A stretch of 64,000 nt of DNA from Evansella sp. AB-P1 (GTDB taxonomy: Bacteria; Bacillota; Bacilli; Bacillales; Salisediminibacteriaceae): contig NZ_JARUKY010000009.1 of NCBI RefSeq assembly GCF_029688925.1, positions 142,649 to 206,648 of the forward strand, in the 5' to 3' direction. Numbering within the stretch: the first letter of the stretch is position 1; each line of letters opens with the position of its first letter. Positions 53,521 to 63,842 of the stretch are shown in pieces. The notes under the pieces are model-generated. The model was not told the origin of the DNA. It saw nothing but the letters and a program-made list of their open reading frames with translations, and made no database searches. A program made the translations under genes and the position numbers.

Positions 53521-54612
53521 TTAAAGTGCTTTTTCCAACAGTTTTGGTTTGGCAAAGATCATACGTCCAGCTGAAGTTTGTAAAACACTCGTCACTATAA
53601 CATCTATGTTTTTACCAATATAATTTCTTCCTTCTTCCACAACAATCATTGTACCATCATCAAGATAAGCAATCCCTTGGTTTTGTTCTTTCCCATCTTT
53701 TATAACCTGGACATGCATTTCTTCACCTGGTAGTACGACAGGCTTAACTGCATTTGCTAGATCATTTATATTTAGAACAGCAACACCTTGCAAATCACAA
53801 ACTTTGTTTAAGTTAAAGTCGTTTGTTACTACATAGCCATCAAGTACTTTCGCAAGCTTCACTAGTTTACTATCCACTTCTTGTATTTCTTCAAAATCAC
53901 CTTCATAAATTTCTACATTTACTGGAAGCTCTTTTTGAATTTTATTTAATATATCTAGTCCTCTACGACCTCTGTTTCGTTTTAAAACATCCGAAGAATC
54001 TGCTATATGCTGTAGCTCTTCAAGAACAAATTCTGGGATCATCAGCGTTCCTTCTAAAAAACCAGTCTGACAAATGTCAGCAATACGCCCATCAATAATA
54101 ACACTTGTATCTAATATTTTTAATGACCCTATTGATTTTTCTGAATCTTTCTTCTTATCCTTTATAGTTGAACGATTTCCCATCGGAAAAAGATTAATAA
54201 GTTCGTCCCGTTTTTTAAAACCAACTTGGAATCCTAAATACCCTAGTAAAATTGTAATAAAAAGTGGTAATATATCGCTAATAACTTGAATTTGTAATTC
54301 AACAATCGATAAACTTAGTAAGTAAGCAATAAGTAACCCTGCACCTAACCCCATCGAACCAAAAAGTAAATCTGTAACGGGGGCTTTTACTAACGTTTCT
54401 TCTACTAAACGGATTAAACCAACGATATCATCCACTAACCAATAAGTAGATAAAAATAAAATAAGTGCACCTAAAACTGCCCCTGTGTAAGAATTAGTTA
54501 ACCATGGATGTATATTTCCAAAGTTTAATAATTCAATTAAGTTTGGTAAATAGAGAAATCCAAGCGTTCCACCAACTATCAATATAAATAATTGTACTAT
54601 TTTTCGAAGCAT
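53521..54612 (-). CDS. yacL: Membrane-bound PIN/TRAM-domain protein (YacL-like)
   Basis: Protein of 363 aa. Four hydrophobic segments (about 5-25, 40-62, 80-105 and 110-132) precede a cytosolic PIN domain with [14 protein letters not shown] (about 167-180) and further acidic residues in [12 protein letters not shown]-terminal TRAM domain (about 285-350) suggests RNA binding. The PIN fold indicates ribonuclease activity, but no substrate is known to me. It lies downstream of disA with its own spacer. Confidence 0.9.
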   Translation of the reverse strand: MLRKIVQLFILIVGGTLGFLYLPNLIELLNFGNIHPWLTNSYTGAVLGALILFLSTYWLVDDIVGLIRLVEETLVKAPVTDLLFGSMGLGAGLLIAYLLSLSIVELQIQVISDILPLFITILLGYLGFQVGFKKRDELINLFPMGNRSTIKDKKKDSEKSIGSLKILDTSVIIDGRIADICQTGFLEGTLMIPEFVLEELQHIADSSDVLKRNRGRRGLDILNKIQKELPVNVEIYEGDFEEIQEVDSKLVKLAKVLDGYVVTNDFNLNKVCDLQGVAVLNINDLANAVKPVVLPGEEMHVQVIKDGKEQNQGIAYLDDGTMIVVEEGRNYIGKNIDVIVTSVLQTSAGRMIFAKPKLLEKAL

Positions 54613-54815
54613 CTACTTCACCTCCTTTAATAATTATAGACAAAAGTTTATAATTCAAACATCATTCTATAAAAATCACAAAAAGTTACATACTTTCAGT
54701 TAATTGCAGGGAATAATAACACATTAACAAAGGTAGTATGCGATGTCAATTAACCAAACGTATCATTATAACGTTATACAAATAGATTCGTCAAGGGGTG
54801 ACCATTTTTGACAAT

Positions 54816-55898
54816 TTATATATGACGATCAATAAAGAGTTGCTCTTGAATTCTTGTGAGACCTTCTTTTATCTTCCTTGCTCTAGCTTCACCAATACCA
54901 TCCACCTCATCTAACTCCTCAATAGAGAGTCGCATTATATGAGGTAATTCCTCAAATTTATTTATAAGATTTTCTACTACAAGTGGGGGAATTCTAGGAA
55001 TCTTATGTAAGATTCGATAACCCCTAGGACAAATAGCAAATTCTGCTAAGTTAGTTCCTTTGGAGTAACCCAACAATTTTACAATAACTTGATCATCTAA
55101 TAATTCCTCATTTGAAAGACGTTTTAACTTTCGTAAAAGTTGCTTAGGATCTTGTTTTTTATCCTTCATGTAATCTTTTATCAGTAATACAGCTTCCTTT
55201 TCGGTATTAGAAACAAGCTCTTCTAATTGCATAGAAATTAATCTTCCTTCATTCCCTAACTCATTTACATAATTTAATATTTCACTTTTTATTCGTAATA
55301 CCATTTCGATTCTATGCATTACTTGAGATACTTCTTGGAAGGTTACTAACTCTTCAAATTCTAGTGCTCCCAAGTTAGTAATTCCTTGATCCAACACTGA
55401 TTTATATTTTTCCAATGTCTGTATCGCCTGATTCGCTTTTGTTAAAATTACGCCAATATCTTTAAGGGCATATCGGTATTCCCCTTGATATAAGGTAATA
55501 ACATTTCTTCTTTGAGAAATTGAAATTACTAAATTTCCCGTTTGTTTCGCTACACGTTGGGCTGTCCTGTGGCGAATACCTGTTTCGGTTGACTCAATTG
55601 CATTATTTGGAACAAGCTGTGTATTAGCATATAATATACGGTCTCCATTTTCACTTAATATAATTGCTCCGTCCATTTTTGCTAATTCATATAAATATGC
55701 TGGGGAGAATTCACAATTTATAAAAAAACCGCCATCAACAATGTCTACCATGTTATTACTATATCCTAAAACAATTAATCCACCTGTCCCTGCTCTTAAT
55801 ACATTATCAACGCCTTCTCTTAAAGGCGTGCCTGGACATATAATCTGCAAGACCTCACTTATGAAATTTTTATCATAATTCGAATCGTGGTGATCCAC
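54816..55898 (-). CDS. disA: DisA, DNA integrity scanning diadenylate cyclase
   Basis: DisA, 360 aa, scans DNA for lesions and makes cyclic di-AMP; it delays sporulation when DNA is damaged. The DAC domain has MDGAII (D76-A78) and RHRT (109-112), the two catalytic motifs. A helical linker leads to a C-terminal HhH domain ([16 protein letters not shown]). The start is GTG 55898 with AGGAGG upstream, overlapping radA by 26 bp. Confidence 0.97.
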   Translation of the reverse strand: MDHHDSNYDKNFISEVLQIICPGTPLREGVDNVLRAGTGGLIVLGYSNNMVDIVDGGFFINCEFSPAYLYELAKMDGAIILSENGDRILYANTQLVPNNAIESTETGIRHRTAQRVAKQTGNLVISISQRRNVITLYQGEYRYALKDIGVILTKANQAIQTLEKYKSVLDQGITNLGALEFEELVTFQEVSQVMHRIEMVLRIKSEILNYVNELGNEGRLISMQLEELVSNTEKEAVLLIKDYMKDKKQDPKQLLRKLKRLSNEELLDDQVIVKLLGYSKGTNLAEFAICPRGYRILHKIPRIPPLVVENLINKFEELPHIMRLSIEELDEVDGIGEARARKIKEGLTRIQEQLFIDRHI

Positions 55899-57279
55899 TA
55901 GTGATTCCTCCTAACGTTACTTCTAATGCTTCGTTTATTGTATTAACTCCTAGGACTTCAATACCTTTTGGTACAGTCCAGCCTCCAATGTTTTTTTCAG
56001 GTATAATAACACGCTTAAACCCTAGTTTACTTGCCTCAATTACCCTTTGTTCTACTCTAGACACCCTTCTTATTTCTCCAGTTAATCCAACTTCCCCAAT
56101 AATGACATCTGTTGGTGAGGTTGGAGTGTTACGAAAACTTGAAGCAATTGCAATAGTGATAGCTAAATCAATAGACGGTTCATCTAATTTAACTCCACCT
56201 GCTACCTTAATATATGCATCTTGGTTTTGTAAAAGCATTCCTACTCTTTTTTCTAAAACAGCCATGATAAGGGAAATACGATTGTGATCTATTCCTGTAG
56301 CCATTCTTCTAGGATTTCCAAAGCTAGTTGGGGATATAAGTGATTGTATTTCAACAAGTACTGTTCTAGTGCCCTCCATTGATGCTACAACTGCTGATCC
56401 TGCAGCACCTTCCGAACGTTCTTCTAAAAAAATTTCAGATGGGTTAACTACCTCTTCTAACCCTACCTCCTTCATTTCAAATATACCTATTTCATTGGTT
56501 GACCCAAACCTGTTTTTTACTGCACGTAATATTCTAAAGGTATGATGACGTTCTCCTTCAAAGTACAAGACGGAATCTACCATATGTTCTAATAGTCTAG
56601 GACCAGCGATAGCACCTTGTTTTGTAACATGTCCAACAATAAATATTGCAATCCCTTTTGTCTTTGCAATTCTCATAAAAGCAGCCGTTGACTCTCTGAC
56701 CTGAGCTACACTGCCTGGTGCACTTGTCACATTATCCAAATATACGGTCTGAATGGAATCAATAATCACAATTGTAGGACTCATTTCTTCGATTGAACGT
56801 TCAATTAGCTCAACATCCGTTTCAGCTAATACATACAACTCATCTGATGTAATATGTAATCGATCAGCTCGAAGCTTTGTTTGTTTTATTGATTCTTCTC
56901 CTGAAATATACAACACACGTTGACCATGCTTAGCAATTTCTCCTGAGACCTGTAAAAGAAGGGTTGATTTACCTATACCTGGATCTCCCCCAACTAAGAC
57001 AAGTGATCCAGGGACGATGCCACCGCCTAAAACTCTATTTAATTCTTTTATATATGTATCGTATCGTTGTTCCTTCGTGTTTTCGATTTTTGTTATTGGT
57101 TGGGGTTTGGAAGGTGTAGTTGTTGAAGAAGTAACGAATCCTCGTTCTTTTTTTGAAGGCTTTGCTTCAAATTCCTCTACCATTGAGTTCCAACTTTGAC
57201 AACCAGGACATTTTCCCATCCACTTCATTGATTCATATCCGCATTCTTGGCAGACATATTTTGTTTTACGCTTAGCCAT
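55873..57279 (-). CDS. radA: DNA repair protein RadA (Sms)
   Basis: RadA, 468 aa, a RecA-like helicase that extends recombination intermediates. The N-terminal zinc finger uses C10, C13, C24 and C27. Walker A is [10 protein letters not shown] (97-106) and the RadA-specific motif is KNRFG (255-259). The C-terminal Lon-like domain starts about residue 300. It is followed by disA with overlap, which fits their known physical and functional link. Confidence 0.98.
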   Translation of the reverse strand: MAKRKTKYVCQECGYESMKWMGKCPGCQSWNSMVEEFEAKPSKKERGFVTSSTTTPSKPQPITKIENTKEQRYDTYIKELNRVLGGGIVPGSLVLVGGDPGIGKSTLLLQVSGEIAKHGQRVLYISGEESIKQTKLRADRLHITSDELYVLAETDVELIERSIEEMSPTIVIIDSIQTVYLDNVTSAPGSVAQVRESTAAFMRIAKTKGIAIFIVGHVTKQGAIAGPRLLEHMVDSVLYFEGERHHTFRILRAVKNRFGSTNEIGIFEMKEVGLEEVVNPSEIFLEERSEGAAGSAVVASMEGTRTVLVEIQSLISPTSFGNPRRMATGIDHNRISLIMAVLEKRVGMLLQNQDAYIKVAGGVKLDEPSIDLAITIAIASSFRNTPTSPTDVIIGEVGLTGEIRRVSRVEQRVIEASKLGFKRVIIPEKNIGGWTVPKGIEVLGVNTINEALEVTLGGITSGSPRFEL

Positions 57280-57499
57280 AATTACCCCTTTCTCCCAAAA
57301 ATCATCATTTATATTTATTTTATCATGTTTTGATTTTTTAATAAAAAGCTACTCTCGTATAATAACTTAACTTTCGTGGCATTTAGATAAAGTTGTTGCT
57401 AGGATGGAAGCCTGGAAACTCCTTCACAATTAACGAGCAGGTAGAGGGCATTTAGCTTCTTATTTGACTTTTGGTTTGATAAAAAGATTTTCTTACCAT
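57280..57499. other. Spacer between clpC terminator and radA
   Basis: About 220 bp without a supported ORF. An A/T-rich stretch close to radA (with TAAAAT near 57325) may be its promoter, but the -35 is unclear. Confidence 0.35.
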
Positions 57500-57538
57500 A
57501 GAAAACCGGAAAAGTCCTTCACTTGGACTTTTTCCGGT
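57500..57538 (-). terminator. Terminator of the ctsR-mcsA-mcsB-clpC operon
   Basis: ACCGGAAAAGTCC pairs with GGACTTTTTCCGGT (one bulge), loop seven, followed on the minus strand by TTTTC. It lies 35 bp beyond the clpC stop. Confidence 0.85.
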
Positions 57539-57573
57539 ATCAATTAGTGTAGATAAATACTTACCTTTTAATT

Positions 57574-60006
57574 TTATTTAGATGTTACAAAGTAGTCTCC
57601 GTCTTTAACACCCATTTTTACATTTTGCCCCTTGGAAATTGTTCCACGAAGAAGCTCTTCAGATAAACGATCCTCCACTTCTTTTTGTAAAGCACGACGT
57701 AATGGTCTAGCACCATACTCTGGATCAAATCCTTCATCAGCAATTTTCGCTTTTGCTTCTTCAGACAATTCAAATTCAATTCCTTGTTCAGATAGACGTT
57801 TTTTCAATTGATCGGCCATTAAAGAAACAATTTGCTTAATATGTTCTTTCTCTAACGAATGGAAAACTATTGTTTCATCAATACGGTTTAGAAATTCAGG
57901 ACGGAACGCTTTTTTCAATTCCGTCATTACTTTCCCTTTCATATCTTTATAATCTTGACCGTCCATTTGAGCAGTAAATCCTAAGCTTTTCGATTGGCGA
58001 AGTGTACTTGCACCGACATTGGAAGTCATGATAATAGCTGTGTTTCTAAAGTCTACTCTTCTTCCCTTAGAATCTGTTAAAAATCCGTCCTCAAGAACTT
58101 GTAATAATATATTAAATACTTCTGGATGAGCCTTCTCAATTTCATCTAATAGGACAACTGAATATGGTTTTCGGCGAACCTTTTCTGTTAACTGTCCACC
58201 TTCTTCATGGCCTACATATCCAGGAGGGGAACCAACAAGTCGAGACGTATTATGTTTCTCCATGTATTCCGACATGTCAATTCGAATAATTGCATCTTCA
58301 TCTCCAAATAATGATTCTGCAACAGCTCTTGCAAGCTCCGTTTTACCTACACCTGTTGGTCCTAAAAAGATGAAAGAACCTATTGGTCGCTTCGGATCTT
58401 TAAGTCCAGCCCTAGCTCTTCTTATAGCTTTTGAAACAGCTGTAACTGCTTCACTTTGACCAATAACTCGATTGTGAAGAATCTCTTCCATACGTAATAG
58501 ACGATCTGTTTCTTCTTCTTCAAGTTTACTTACAGGGACACCAGTCCAGCTTGAAACTACTTGTGCAATATCTTCTGTTACAACTTCAGAATTTTCTTGA
58601 CCCTGTTTTTCTTTCCACTCTTTCTTCATTAATTCAAGCTCTTCTCTAATTCGTTGTTCACTATCCCTTAAAGATGCCGCTTTTTCAAATTCCTGACTTT
58701 GTACTGCTGCATCTTTTTCTTTTCGAGTTTCTTCTAATTTTTGTTCCATTTCTTTAAGGTTTGGAGGTGCCGTATACGAACGCAACCTTACTTTAGAAGC
58801 TGCCTCATCAATTAAATCAATGGCTTTATCTGGTAAAAATCTATCGGAAATATATCTATCAGATAGTTTTACTGCCGAATCAATGGCATCGTCAGTTATC
58901 TCTACTCGATGATGGGCTTCGTATCTATCACGAAGTCCTTTTAATATTTGAATAGATTCCTCTATGGTTGGTTCATCTACTTGTATTGGTTGAAAACGTC
59001 TTTCTAAAGCAGCATCCTTTTCAATATACTTTCGGTATTCATCAAGTGTGGTTGCTCCAATACATTGCAGTTCACCACGTGCTAAAGATGGCTTCAAGAT
59101 ATTTGATGCATCAATGGCTCCTTCTGCTCCTCCAGCGCCAATTAAGGTATGCAATTCATCAATGAATAGAATAACATTACCCGCTTGCCGAATTTCTTCC
59201 ATTACTTTTTTCAATCTGTCTTCAAATTCCCCACGATATTTTGTTCCCGCTACAACGGTCCCCATATCTAATGTCATCACTCGTTTATTACGTAACGTCT
59301 CTGGCACTTCATTGTTAACGATTTGCTGTGCTAAACCCTCCGCAATCGCTGTTTTACCTACACCAGGCTCACCAATTAAAACAGGATTATTTTTCGTTCG
59401 ACGACTAAGTACTTGGATTACACGTTCGATTTCTTTTGACCTACCAATGACAGGATCAATCTGGTCTTCTTTTGCAATAGCAGTTAGGTCACGAGCTAAA
59501 CTATCTAAAGTAGGAGTATTGACATTATTTCCTCCTCCGCTCCCTCCTTGCTGTTGACTATTAGATGATTCATTACTACCTAGTAACTGAAGAACCTGCT
59601 GCCTTGCTTTATTTAAACTAACACCCACATTATTTAATACTCTTGCCGCAACACCTTCTCCTTCACGAATTAATCCGAGGAGTATATGTTCTGTTCCAAC
59701 ATAAGAATGACCAAGCTTTCTTGCTTCATCCATTGATAGTTCAATAACCTTTTTAGCGCGAGGAGTATAATGAATTTGTTTAGTACCCTCTTCACCTCTG
59801 CCAATTAAATTTTCAACCTCAGTTTGAATTTTATCAGGACTTAGCCCTAAAGCTGAAAGGGATTTGGCAGCTATACCTTCCCCTTCTCGCACTAACCCTA
59901 GTAGAATGTGCTCTGTACCAATATTATTATGTCCTAACCTCATTGCTTCTTCCTGTGCTAAAGCTAAAACTTTCTGAGCTCTTTCTGTAAATCGACCAAA
60001 CATCAT
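57574..60006 (-). CDS. clpC: ClpC, AAA+ chaperone and protease regulatory subunit
   Basis: ClpC, 810 aa, a HSP100 unfoldase that works with ClpP and needs adaptors such as McsB or MecA. It has a double N-terminal Clp repeat domain, first Walker A GEPGVGKT (about 208), a middle coiled coil with a UVR-like segment (about 420-470), and second Walker A GPTGVGKT (about 545). A VGF-type ClpP loop follows. It is the last gene of the CtsR-controlled operon. Confidence 0.98.
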   Translation of the reverse strand: MMFGRFTERAQKVLALAQEEAMRLGHNNIGTEHILLGLVREGEGIAAKSLSALGLSPDKIQTEVENLIGRGEEGTKQIHYTPRAKKVIELSMDEARKLGHSYVGTEHILLGLIREGEGVAARVLNNVGVSLNKARQQVLQLLGSNESSNSQQQGGSGGGNNVNTPTLDSLARDLTAIAKEDQIDPVIGRSKEIERVIQVLSRRTKNNPVLIGEPGVGKTAIAEGLAQQIVNNEVPETLRNKRVMTLDMGTVVAGTKYRGEFEDRLKKVMEEIRQAGNVILFIDELHTLIGAGGAEGAIDASNILKPSLARGELQCIGATTLDEYRKYIEKDAALERRFQPIQVDEPTIEESIQILKGLRDRYEAHHRVEITDDAIDSAVKLSDRYISDRFLPDKAIDLIDEAASKVRLRSYTAPPNLKEMEQKLEETRKEKDAAVQSQEFEKAASLRDSEQRIREELELMKKEWKEKQGQENSEVVTEDIAQVVSSWTGVPVSKLEEEETDRLLRMEEILHNRVIGQSEAVTAVSKAIRRARAGLKDPKRPIGSFIFLGPTGVGKTELARAVAESLFGDEDAIIRIDMSEYMEKHNTSRLVGSPPGYVGHEEGGQLTEKVRRKPYSVVLLDEIEKAHPEVFNILLQVLEDGFLTDSKGRRVDFRNTAIIMTSNVGASTLRQSKSLGFTAQMDGQDYKDMKGKVMTELKKAFRPEFLNRIDETIVFHSLEKEHIKQIVSLMADQLKKRLSEQGIEFELSEEAKAKIADEGFDPEYGARPLRRALQKEVEDRLSEELLRGTISKGQNVKMGVKDGDYFVTSK

Positions 60007-60030
60007 AATGACTCCACCTCCGAATTGTCT

Positions 60031-61101
60031 CTAATTCTTATTCTCTAATTTTAGTCTTTCTCGTATTAGTGTTGCTCTTCTTTGATCTCTTTGTTCTGTG
60101 GAAAGGATTTCACCTGCATACTGCTGTAAAAATCCAGGTTGAGTTAAAATCATAAGCTCATTTAAAATATTTCCACTCACATCGTCAATCAATCCCATAT
60201 CAATGCCCAATCTAACATCGGAAAGTCTCTGTGTTGCTTCTTTAGATTCTATGGTCCGACTATATGAAAGTATTCCGTATGAACGATATACTCGATCTTC
60301 CATTTGTAACTTAGATTGCTGTAATAAACTTTCCCGAGCAGCACGTTCTTGTTGAATAAGCTGCGTAACCACACTTCTTAAGTCTTCAACAATATCTTCC
60401 TCTGACTTCCCTAACGTCATTTGATTGGAAATTTGAAATAGGTTACCTAATGCTTCGCTACCTTCACCATAAATTCCTCTAACAACTAAACCTAATTGAT
60501 TAATAGCTGGAAGTATTCGATTCATTTGTCTCGTAATTACTAATGCAGGAAGGTGCATCATAACGGAAGCTCTTAAACCCGTTCCTACATTTGTTGGACA
60601 ACTAGTTAAATATCCTCTTTTTTCTTCAAAAGCAAAGTCTACTTTATCTTCCATCCAATCGTCAATTTCATTAGCAAATATCAATCCGTCTTTTAATTGA
60701 AAACCTGATAATAACACTTGAATACGAAAATGATCTTCCTCATTTATCATAATACTCAAAGATTCATCTTCACTTAGTAAAACTGCTCCAGCCTTTGATT
60801 CATCCGATAGATTCGGGCTAATTAGATGCTTTTCTACTAGAACTCTTTTTTCATTTTTCTTCATATCATCCATTTTCAACAATTCCATTTGTCCAAACTT
60901 ACGATGTGATTTGTTTGCAAATTTTGTATCTACTAAAGAAATATTTTCTTCTAAATTTTCTTTCGTTGAAACAATTGGGAAGGGTGTATCACTTAAGTTT
61001 CTTGCTAATCGCACTCTACTACTTAATACGATATCTGTATCTGGTCCTTCATTTTTCATCCATGGACTAATAGCTTCACTAATAAATTTTTGAAGAGACA
61101 T
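60031..61101 (-). CDS. mcsB: McsB, protein-arginine kinase
   Basis: McsB, 356 aa, phosphorylates arginines and marks proteins, including CtsR, for ClpCP. It is related to phosphagen kinases: [11 protein letters not shown] binds ATP phosphates, and [17 protein letters not shown] contains the reactive-Cys region. The start at 61101 (second ATG) overlaps the mcsA stop by one base and has AGGAGG at proper spacing. Confidence 0.97.
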   Translation of the reverse strand: MSLQKFISEAISPWMKNEGPDTDIVLSSRVRLARNLSDTPFPIVSTKENLEENISLVDTKFANKSHRKFGQMELLKMDDMKKNEKRVLVEKHLISPNLSDESKAGAVLLSEDESLSIMINEEDHFRIQVLLSGFQLKDGLIFANEIDDWMEDKVDFAFEEKRGYLTSCPTNVGTGLRASVMMHLPALVITRQMNRILPAINQLGLVVRGIYGEGSEALGNLFQISNQMTLGKSEEDIVEDLRSVVTQLIQQERAARESLLQQSKLQMEDRVYRSYGILSYSRTIESKEATQRLSDVRLGIDMGLIDDVSGNILNELMILTQPGFLQQYAGEILSTEQRDQRRATLIRERLKLENKN

Positions 61102-61637
61102 CATTCCTCCTCCTTACTATTTAAGCTTTTTTCTAAGGATCGGATTTTATCTCGTATTTCCGCTGCTTGTTCAAACTCTTCCTTACTAATATAATGCTGC
61201 ATCTCTTGCTTAAGGTGGTCAATTTCTTTGTGTATATGAAGATCTTTCCCTTTTCTTTTTGGAATTTTACCAGCATGAGTTGCATTTCCACTATGAATTC
61301 GTTTAAAAATTGGGTCTAATTTTACATTAAACTCTTCATAACATTTCGAACAACCAAATCGTCCTATTTCTGCAAACTGTTGATATGTCATCCCGCAGTT
61401 CTTACAAGTTAGTTGCTTCTTTGGTTGAATAATTCCTTCTGATGACGGAGAAATAGATTGTTCAACATCTAGTAGTCCGGATAATAATTGGTGAATAGAG
61501 AAACTGTTAGACCCTGGGATATACTCTCCTTTTTCCTTCGCACATGTTTCACATATGTGAAATTCTGTTTTCTCACCATTAATTATTTTTGTGAAATGTA
61601 AAGTTGCTTGCTTTTGCTGACATTCTTGACAGAGCAT
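61101..61637 (-). CDS. mcsA: McsA, activator of McsB
   Basis: McsA, 178 aa, a zinc-binding activator of the arginine kinase McsB. Four CxxC pairs are visible: CQEC, CETC, CKNC and CSKC. The C-terminal part (about 138-172) is a UVR-type helical hairpin. Loss of zinc on oxidative or metal stress is the known trigger in B. subtilis. It lies between ctsR and mcsB. Confidence 0.96.
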   Translation of the reverse strand: MLCQECQQKQATLHFTKIINGEKTEFHICETCAKEKGEYIPGSNSFSIHQLLSGLLDVEQSISPSSEGIIQPKKQLTCKNCGMTYQQFAEIGRFGCSKCYEEFNVKLDPIFKRIHSGNATHAGKIPKRKGKDLHIHKEIDHLKQEMQHYISKEEFEQAAEIRDKIRSLEKSLNSKEEE

Positions 61638-61654
61638 CCCTTTCCCCTCCTTTA

Positions 61655-62131
61655 CTATTCATCATTCCATTCTCTATATTTTAATGTTGATAACATCGCT
61701 TTTAATATCCTTGCCCTCATTTCATCTCTGTAAGGTAAATTAAGATTAAGAACTGCTCGATCAATAACACTTAACATAATATTCGCTTCTCTTTTTGAGA
61801 CTGCCTCCTCCTCATATAAACGAGATACAATATTAACTGCAGAGTTTTGTGATATTGCATTACTAATAAGCTCTAACATTTGATCAAATAATTCCATTTG
61901 ATCATTTGGCTTAACCTTTATTATTCGAATGTACCCTCCACCGCCTCGTTTACTTTCCACCATATAACCCTTTTCCTCTGTAAACCTTGTGCTAATCACA
62001 TAATTTATTTGAGAAGGAACACATTCAAAACGATCAGCTAACTCACTCCTCTTAATTTCAATTAATTCCCTATTACTTTTATTAATAATTTCTTTTAAGT
62101 AGTGTTCAATAATATCCGATATATTTCTCAT
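61655..62131 (-). CDS. ctsR: CtsR, class III heat-shock repressor
   Basis: CtsR, 158 aa. The N-terminal winged HTH (about residues 1-70) includes the Gly-rich wing KRGGGGYIRI, the heat-sensing tip. The C-terminal half is the helical dimerisation and degradation region. It represses its own operon through the operator at 62172-62194. GGAGGGG precedes the ATG. Confidence 0.97.
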   Translation of the reverse strand: MRNISDIIEHYLKEIINKSNRELIEIKRSELADRFECVPSQINYVISTRFTEEKGYMVESKRGGGGYIRIIKVKPNDQMELFDQMLELISNAISQNSAVNIVSRLYEEEAVSKREANIMLSVIDRAVLNLNLPYRDEMRARILKAMLSTLKYREWNDE

Positions 62132-62171
62132 GCATACCCCTCCTACATTTGTGAAAAGGCATTTCCACTGT

Positions 62172-62194
62172 TTTGACTTTGACTATCTTTGACT
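62172..62194 (-). promoter_or_regulatory. CtsR operator
   Basis: On the minus strand, AGTCAAA-GAT-AGTCAAA is a perfect heptad repeat with three-base spacing, the known CtsR box. A third, overlapping copy (AGTCAAA, 62178-62172) follows directly. It covers the expected start point downstream of the -10. Confidence 0.95.
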
Positions 62195-62202
62195 ATAATT
62201 TT

Positions 62203-62230
62203 ATTATATCCAAATTTTTTTAATCTGCAA
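62203..62230 (-). promoter_or_regulatory. Sigma-A-type promoter of ctsR
   Basis: On the minus strand, TTGCAG (62230-62225) and TATAAT (62208-62203) are separated by 16 bp. The CtsR box begins nine bases downstream of the -10. Confidence 0.75.
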
Positions 62231-62296
62231 CTATTTCATACTCTCAATATGAAAAAGCAAAGGGACCTAATATATTTTAGCTTCACACAACAACCT

Positions 62297-62517
62297 TATA
62301 GTGCATGTTCAAAAAGGAGGATAAAAATAGCCGAGTCGGCTAAAGTCACAACCTCCTGTTGCAACGCCGACACTAGCACGTCCTGTGCGTCGAAAGATCA
62401 AGGCGGCGTAGCTTTGAGTACCGCAGCGTATGCTTTTAATACGTGAGGAACGGAAAAGCAAGCCAACGCAGAGATTCGACAGATATTTTTCCCGGACTTT
62501 TTGAACATCCTCTTATA
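62297..62517 (+). repeat. MITE-like repeat, family 2, copy B (221 bp)
   Basis: Same ends and interior as copy A (TATA borders, GTTCAAAAAG inverted ends). It has 27 extra bases and contains two small hairpins, CAAC-CTCCT-GTTG at 62349-62361 ... and GCAC-GTCCT-GTGC at 62376-62388. It lies between mgtC and the ctsR promoter. Confidence 0.9.
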
Positions 62518-62639
62518 GGAAAATAACACAAATTTCCCTGTAAGGTTCCCTTAGCACAGAAAAAATTTACTCTTAATACTTTAATACTCTGTTTTACAAA
62601 CACTCTCTTTTAGTATACCCATTCTAAATAATATTAATT

Positions 62640-63353
62640 CTAATTTCCGTCCATATTAATTTGATCTACGAAGTCTAATTTATTCAACCGTTCAGTAATG
62701 TATAAAAAAGATTTATGATCTAAATTATTAACTAATAATCGATATTCAATTAAATTATTTCCTTTATAACCTCTTTGCCTTTCTGTCTTTACACCTTTTA
62801 TTTTTACATCAGAATCTTCTAAAACACTAACTATTTCATTCAATCTACCTTGTCGTTCATCTACAACAATGAAAATATATTTATTCTGGCCTTTATTTAA
62901 AATATTAAAATTAATTTTACCTAAAAGAAAAAGACTTAAAATTACAATAATCGTACAAATAAATGCTGCTGTGTACATTCCCGCTCCTACAGTTAAACCT
63001 ATCCCAGCAACAACCCAAATCGATGCTGCCGTTGTTAAACCTCGCACAGTATATCCTTGAACAAGTATTGTTCCTGCACCTAAAAATCCGATACCACTTA
63101 CAACATATGCAGCAAGACGGGATGGGTCAAAGTTTACAACATCAGGATTTTCTTTCATATATCCTTGAAATCCATAAAAAGCTAATAACATTATTAGACA
63201 AGATCCTACACTAACTAGTAGATGTGTTCGAAACCCTGCTGGGTGCTGATGATATTCTCTTTCAACTCCAACTAAACCTCCTAGAAGTGCTGCTATTACT
63301 AAACGAATCGTCATTACAGAAGTATCACTTGATGAAAATAACTCCCATTCCAT
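62640..63353 (-). CDS. MgtC/SapB-family membrane protein
   Basis: Protein of 237 aa. The N-terminal half has about five hydrophobic segments and the MgtC signatures GGLVGVEREYHQHPAGFRTH, GIGFLGAGTI and GLTTAASIWVVAGIGL. The C-terminal part (about 160-237) is soluble and ACT-like. Family members are linked to magnesium limitation and membrane-potential control, but the exact role here is unknown. I see no M-box leader. GAGGTGATG precedes the ATG. Confidence 0.88.
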   Translation of the reverse strand: MEWELFSSSDTSVMTIRLVIAALLGGLVGVEREYHQHPAGFRTHLLVSVGSCLIMLLAFYGFQGYMKENPDVVNFDPSRLAAYVVSGIGFLGAGTILVQGYTVRGLTTAASIWVVAGIGLTVGAGMYTAAFICTIIVILSLFLLGKINFNILNKGQNKYIFIVVDERQGRLNEIVSVLEDSDVKIKGVKTERQRGYKGNNLIEYRLLVNNLDHKSFLYITERLNKLDFVDQINMDGN

Positions 63354-63712
63354 TGCATCACCTCATTCTGCATTTTTATATAATATATGTTTATGCAGGG
63401 CGAAAATATATTTTGTTAGTGATTTGTTTCTAACATATAATTTACCCTTATTTAATATACGGAAAACATATGTAACTTATTATTCATATATAACTTTCTT
63501 TTAAGCATCCCAACATTTTGAAGTATGCATTTTCCTTCTATATGTTTTTTGTTTTACAACCAAAATTATTGTTTCTATTAATTTTCTTTAACTTCGTAGG
63601 CTTTTATTTATATAAACTAAAAAGAACATTTCTAGAGGCGCGGAAAGGTGATAAATTCGCTAATACGGTAGGCAAGAAGTGGTCTAGAACCGGGAAAAGC
63701 TGATAAATTCGG
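63354..63712. other. A/T-rich gene-free region between rrn terminator and mgtC
   Basis: About 360 bp. The plus-strand frame at 63518-63703 has no ribosome binding site and is not called. The word TGATAAATTCG occurs at about 63648 and 63701, each preceded by GGAAAG or GGAAAAGC, suggesting two decayed units of a short repeat. Confidence 0.5.
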
Positions 63713-63739
63713 AAAAAGACACTCTCCAACGAGAATGTC
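63713..63739 (-). terminator. Terminator of the upstream rRNA unit
   Basis: GACACTCTC pairs with GAGAATGTC around a CAAC loop, followed on the minus strand by TTTTTCC. It lies directly after the 3' end of the 5S-like sequence. Confidence 0.88.
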
Positions 63740-63744
63740 TTCCT

Positions 63745-63842
63745 TTGCCCAGTGACGTACTCTCACAGAGGGAAATCCCCAACTACCATCGGCGCACGAG
63801 CTTTACTTCCGGGTTCGGGCTGCGGCGAACGTTGACCGGCAA
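63745..63842 (-). rRNA. 5S rRNA-like sequence with aberrant 5' arm
   Basis: From about 63820 down to 63745 the minus strand matches the 3' two-thirds of bacterial 5S rRNA (CCCGAACCCGGAAGTAAAGC, CGCCGATGGTAGTTGGGG, CTGTGAGAGTACGTCACTGG). The 5' arm, which should contain the helix I partner and the CACACCCGTTCCCAT block, is not present; TTGCCGGTCAACG takes its place. Total length from TTGCC to GGCAA is about 98 rather than 116. It lies where an rrn operon precedes ctsR in Bacillus. It may be a 5S pseudogene or a chimeric repeat. Confidence 0.6.

Noticed and set aside
62189..62446. Plus-strand frame through repeat copy B, and its counterpart at 53160-53369 in copy A
   Set aside because: They are frames inside a non-coding repeat and end in the same way because the repeat is duplicated.
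63354..63500. Magnesium (M-box) riboswitch before the MgtC-family gene
   Set aside because: The leader is A/T-rich with no conserved M-box pairing or terminator that I can see.
63518..63703. Plus-strand 61-codon frame near the 5S end
   Set aside because: No ribosome binding site; the end covers the short repeat words; composition is that of A/T-rich spacer.
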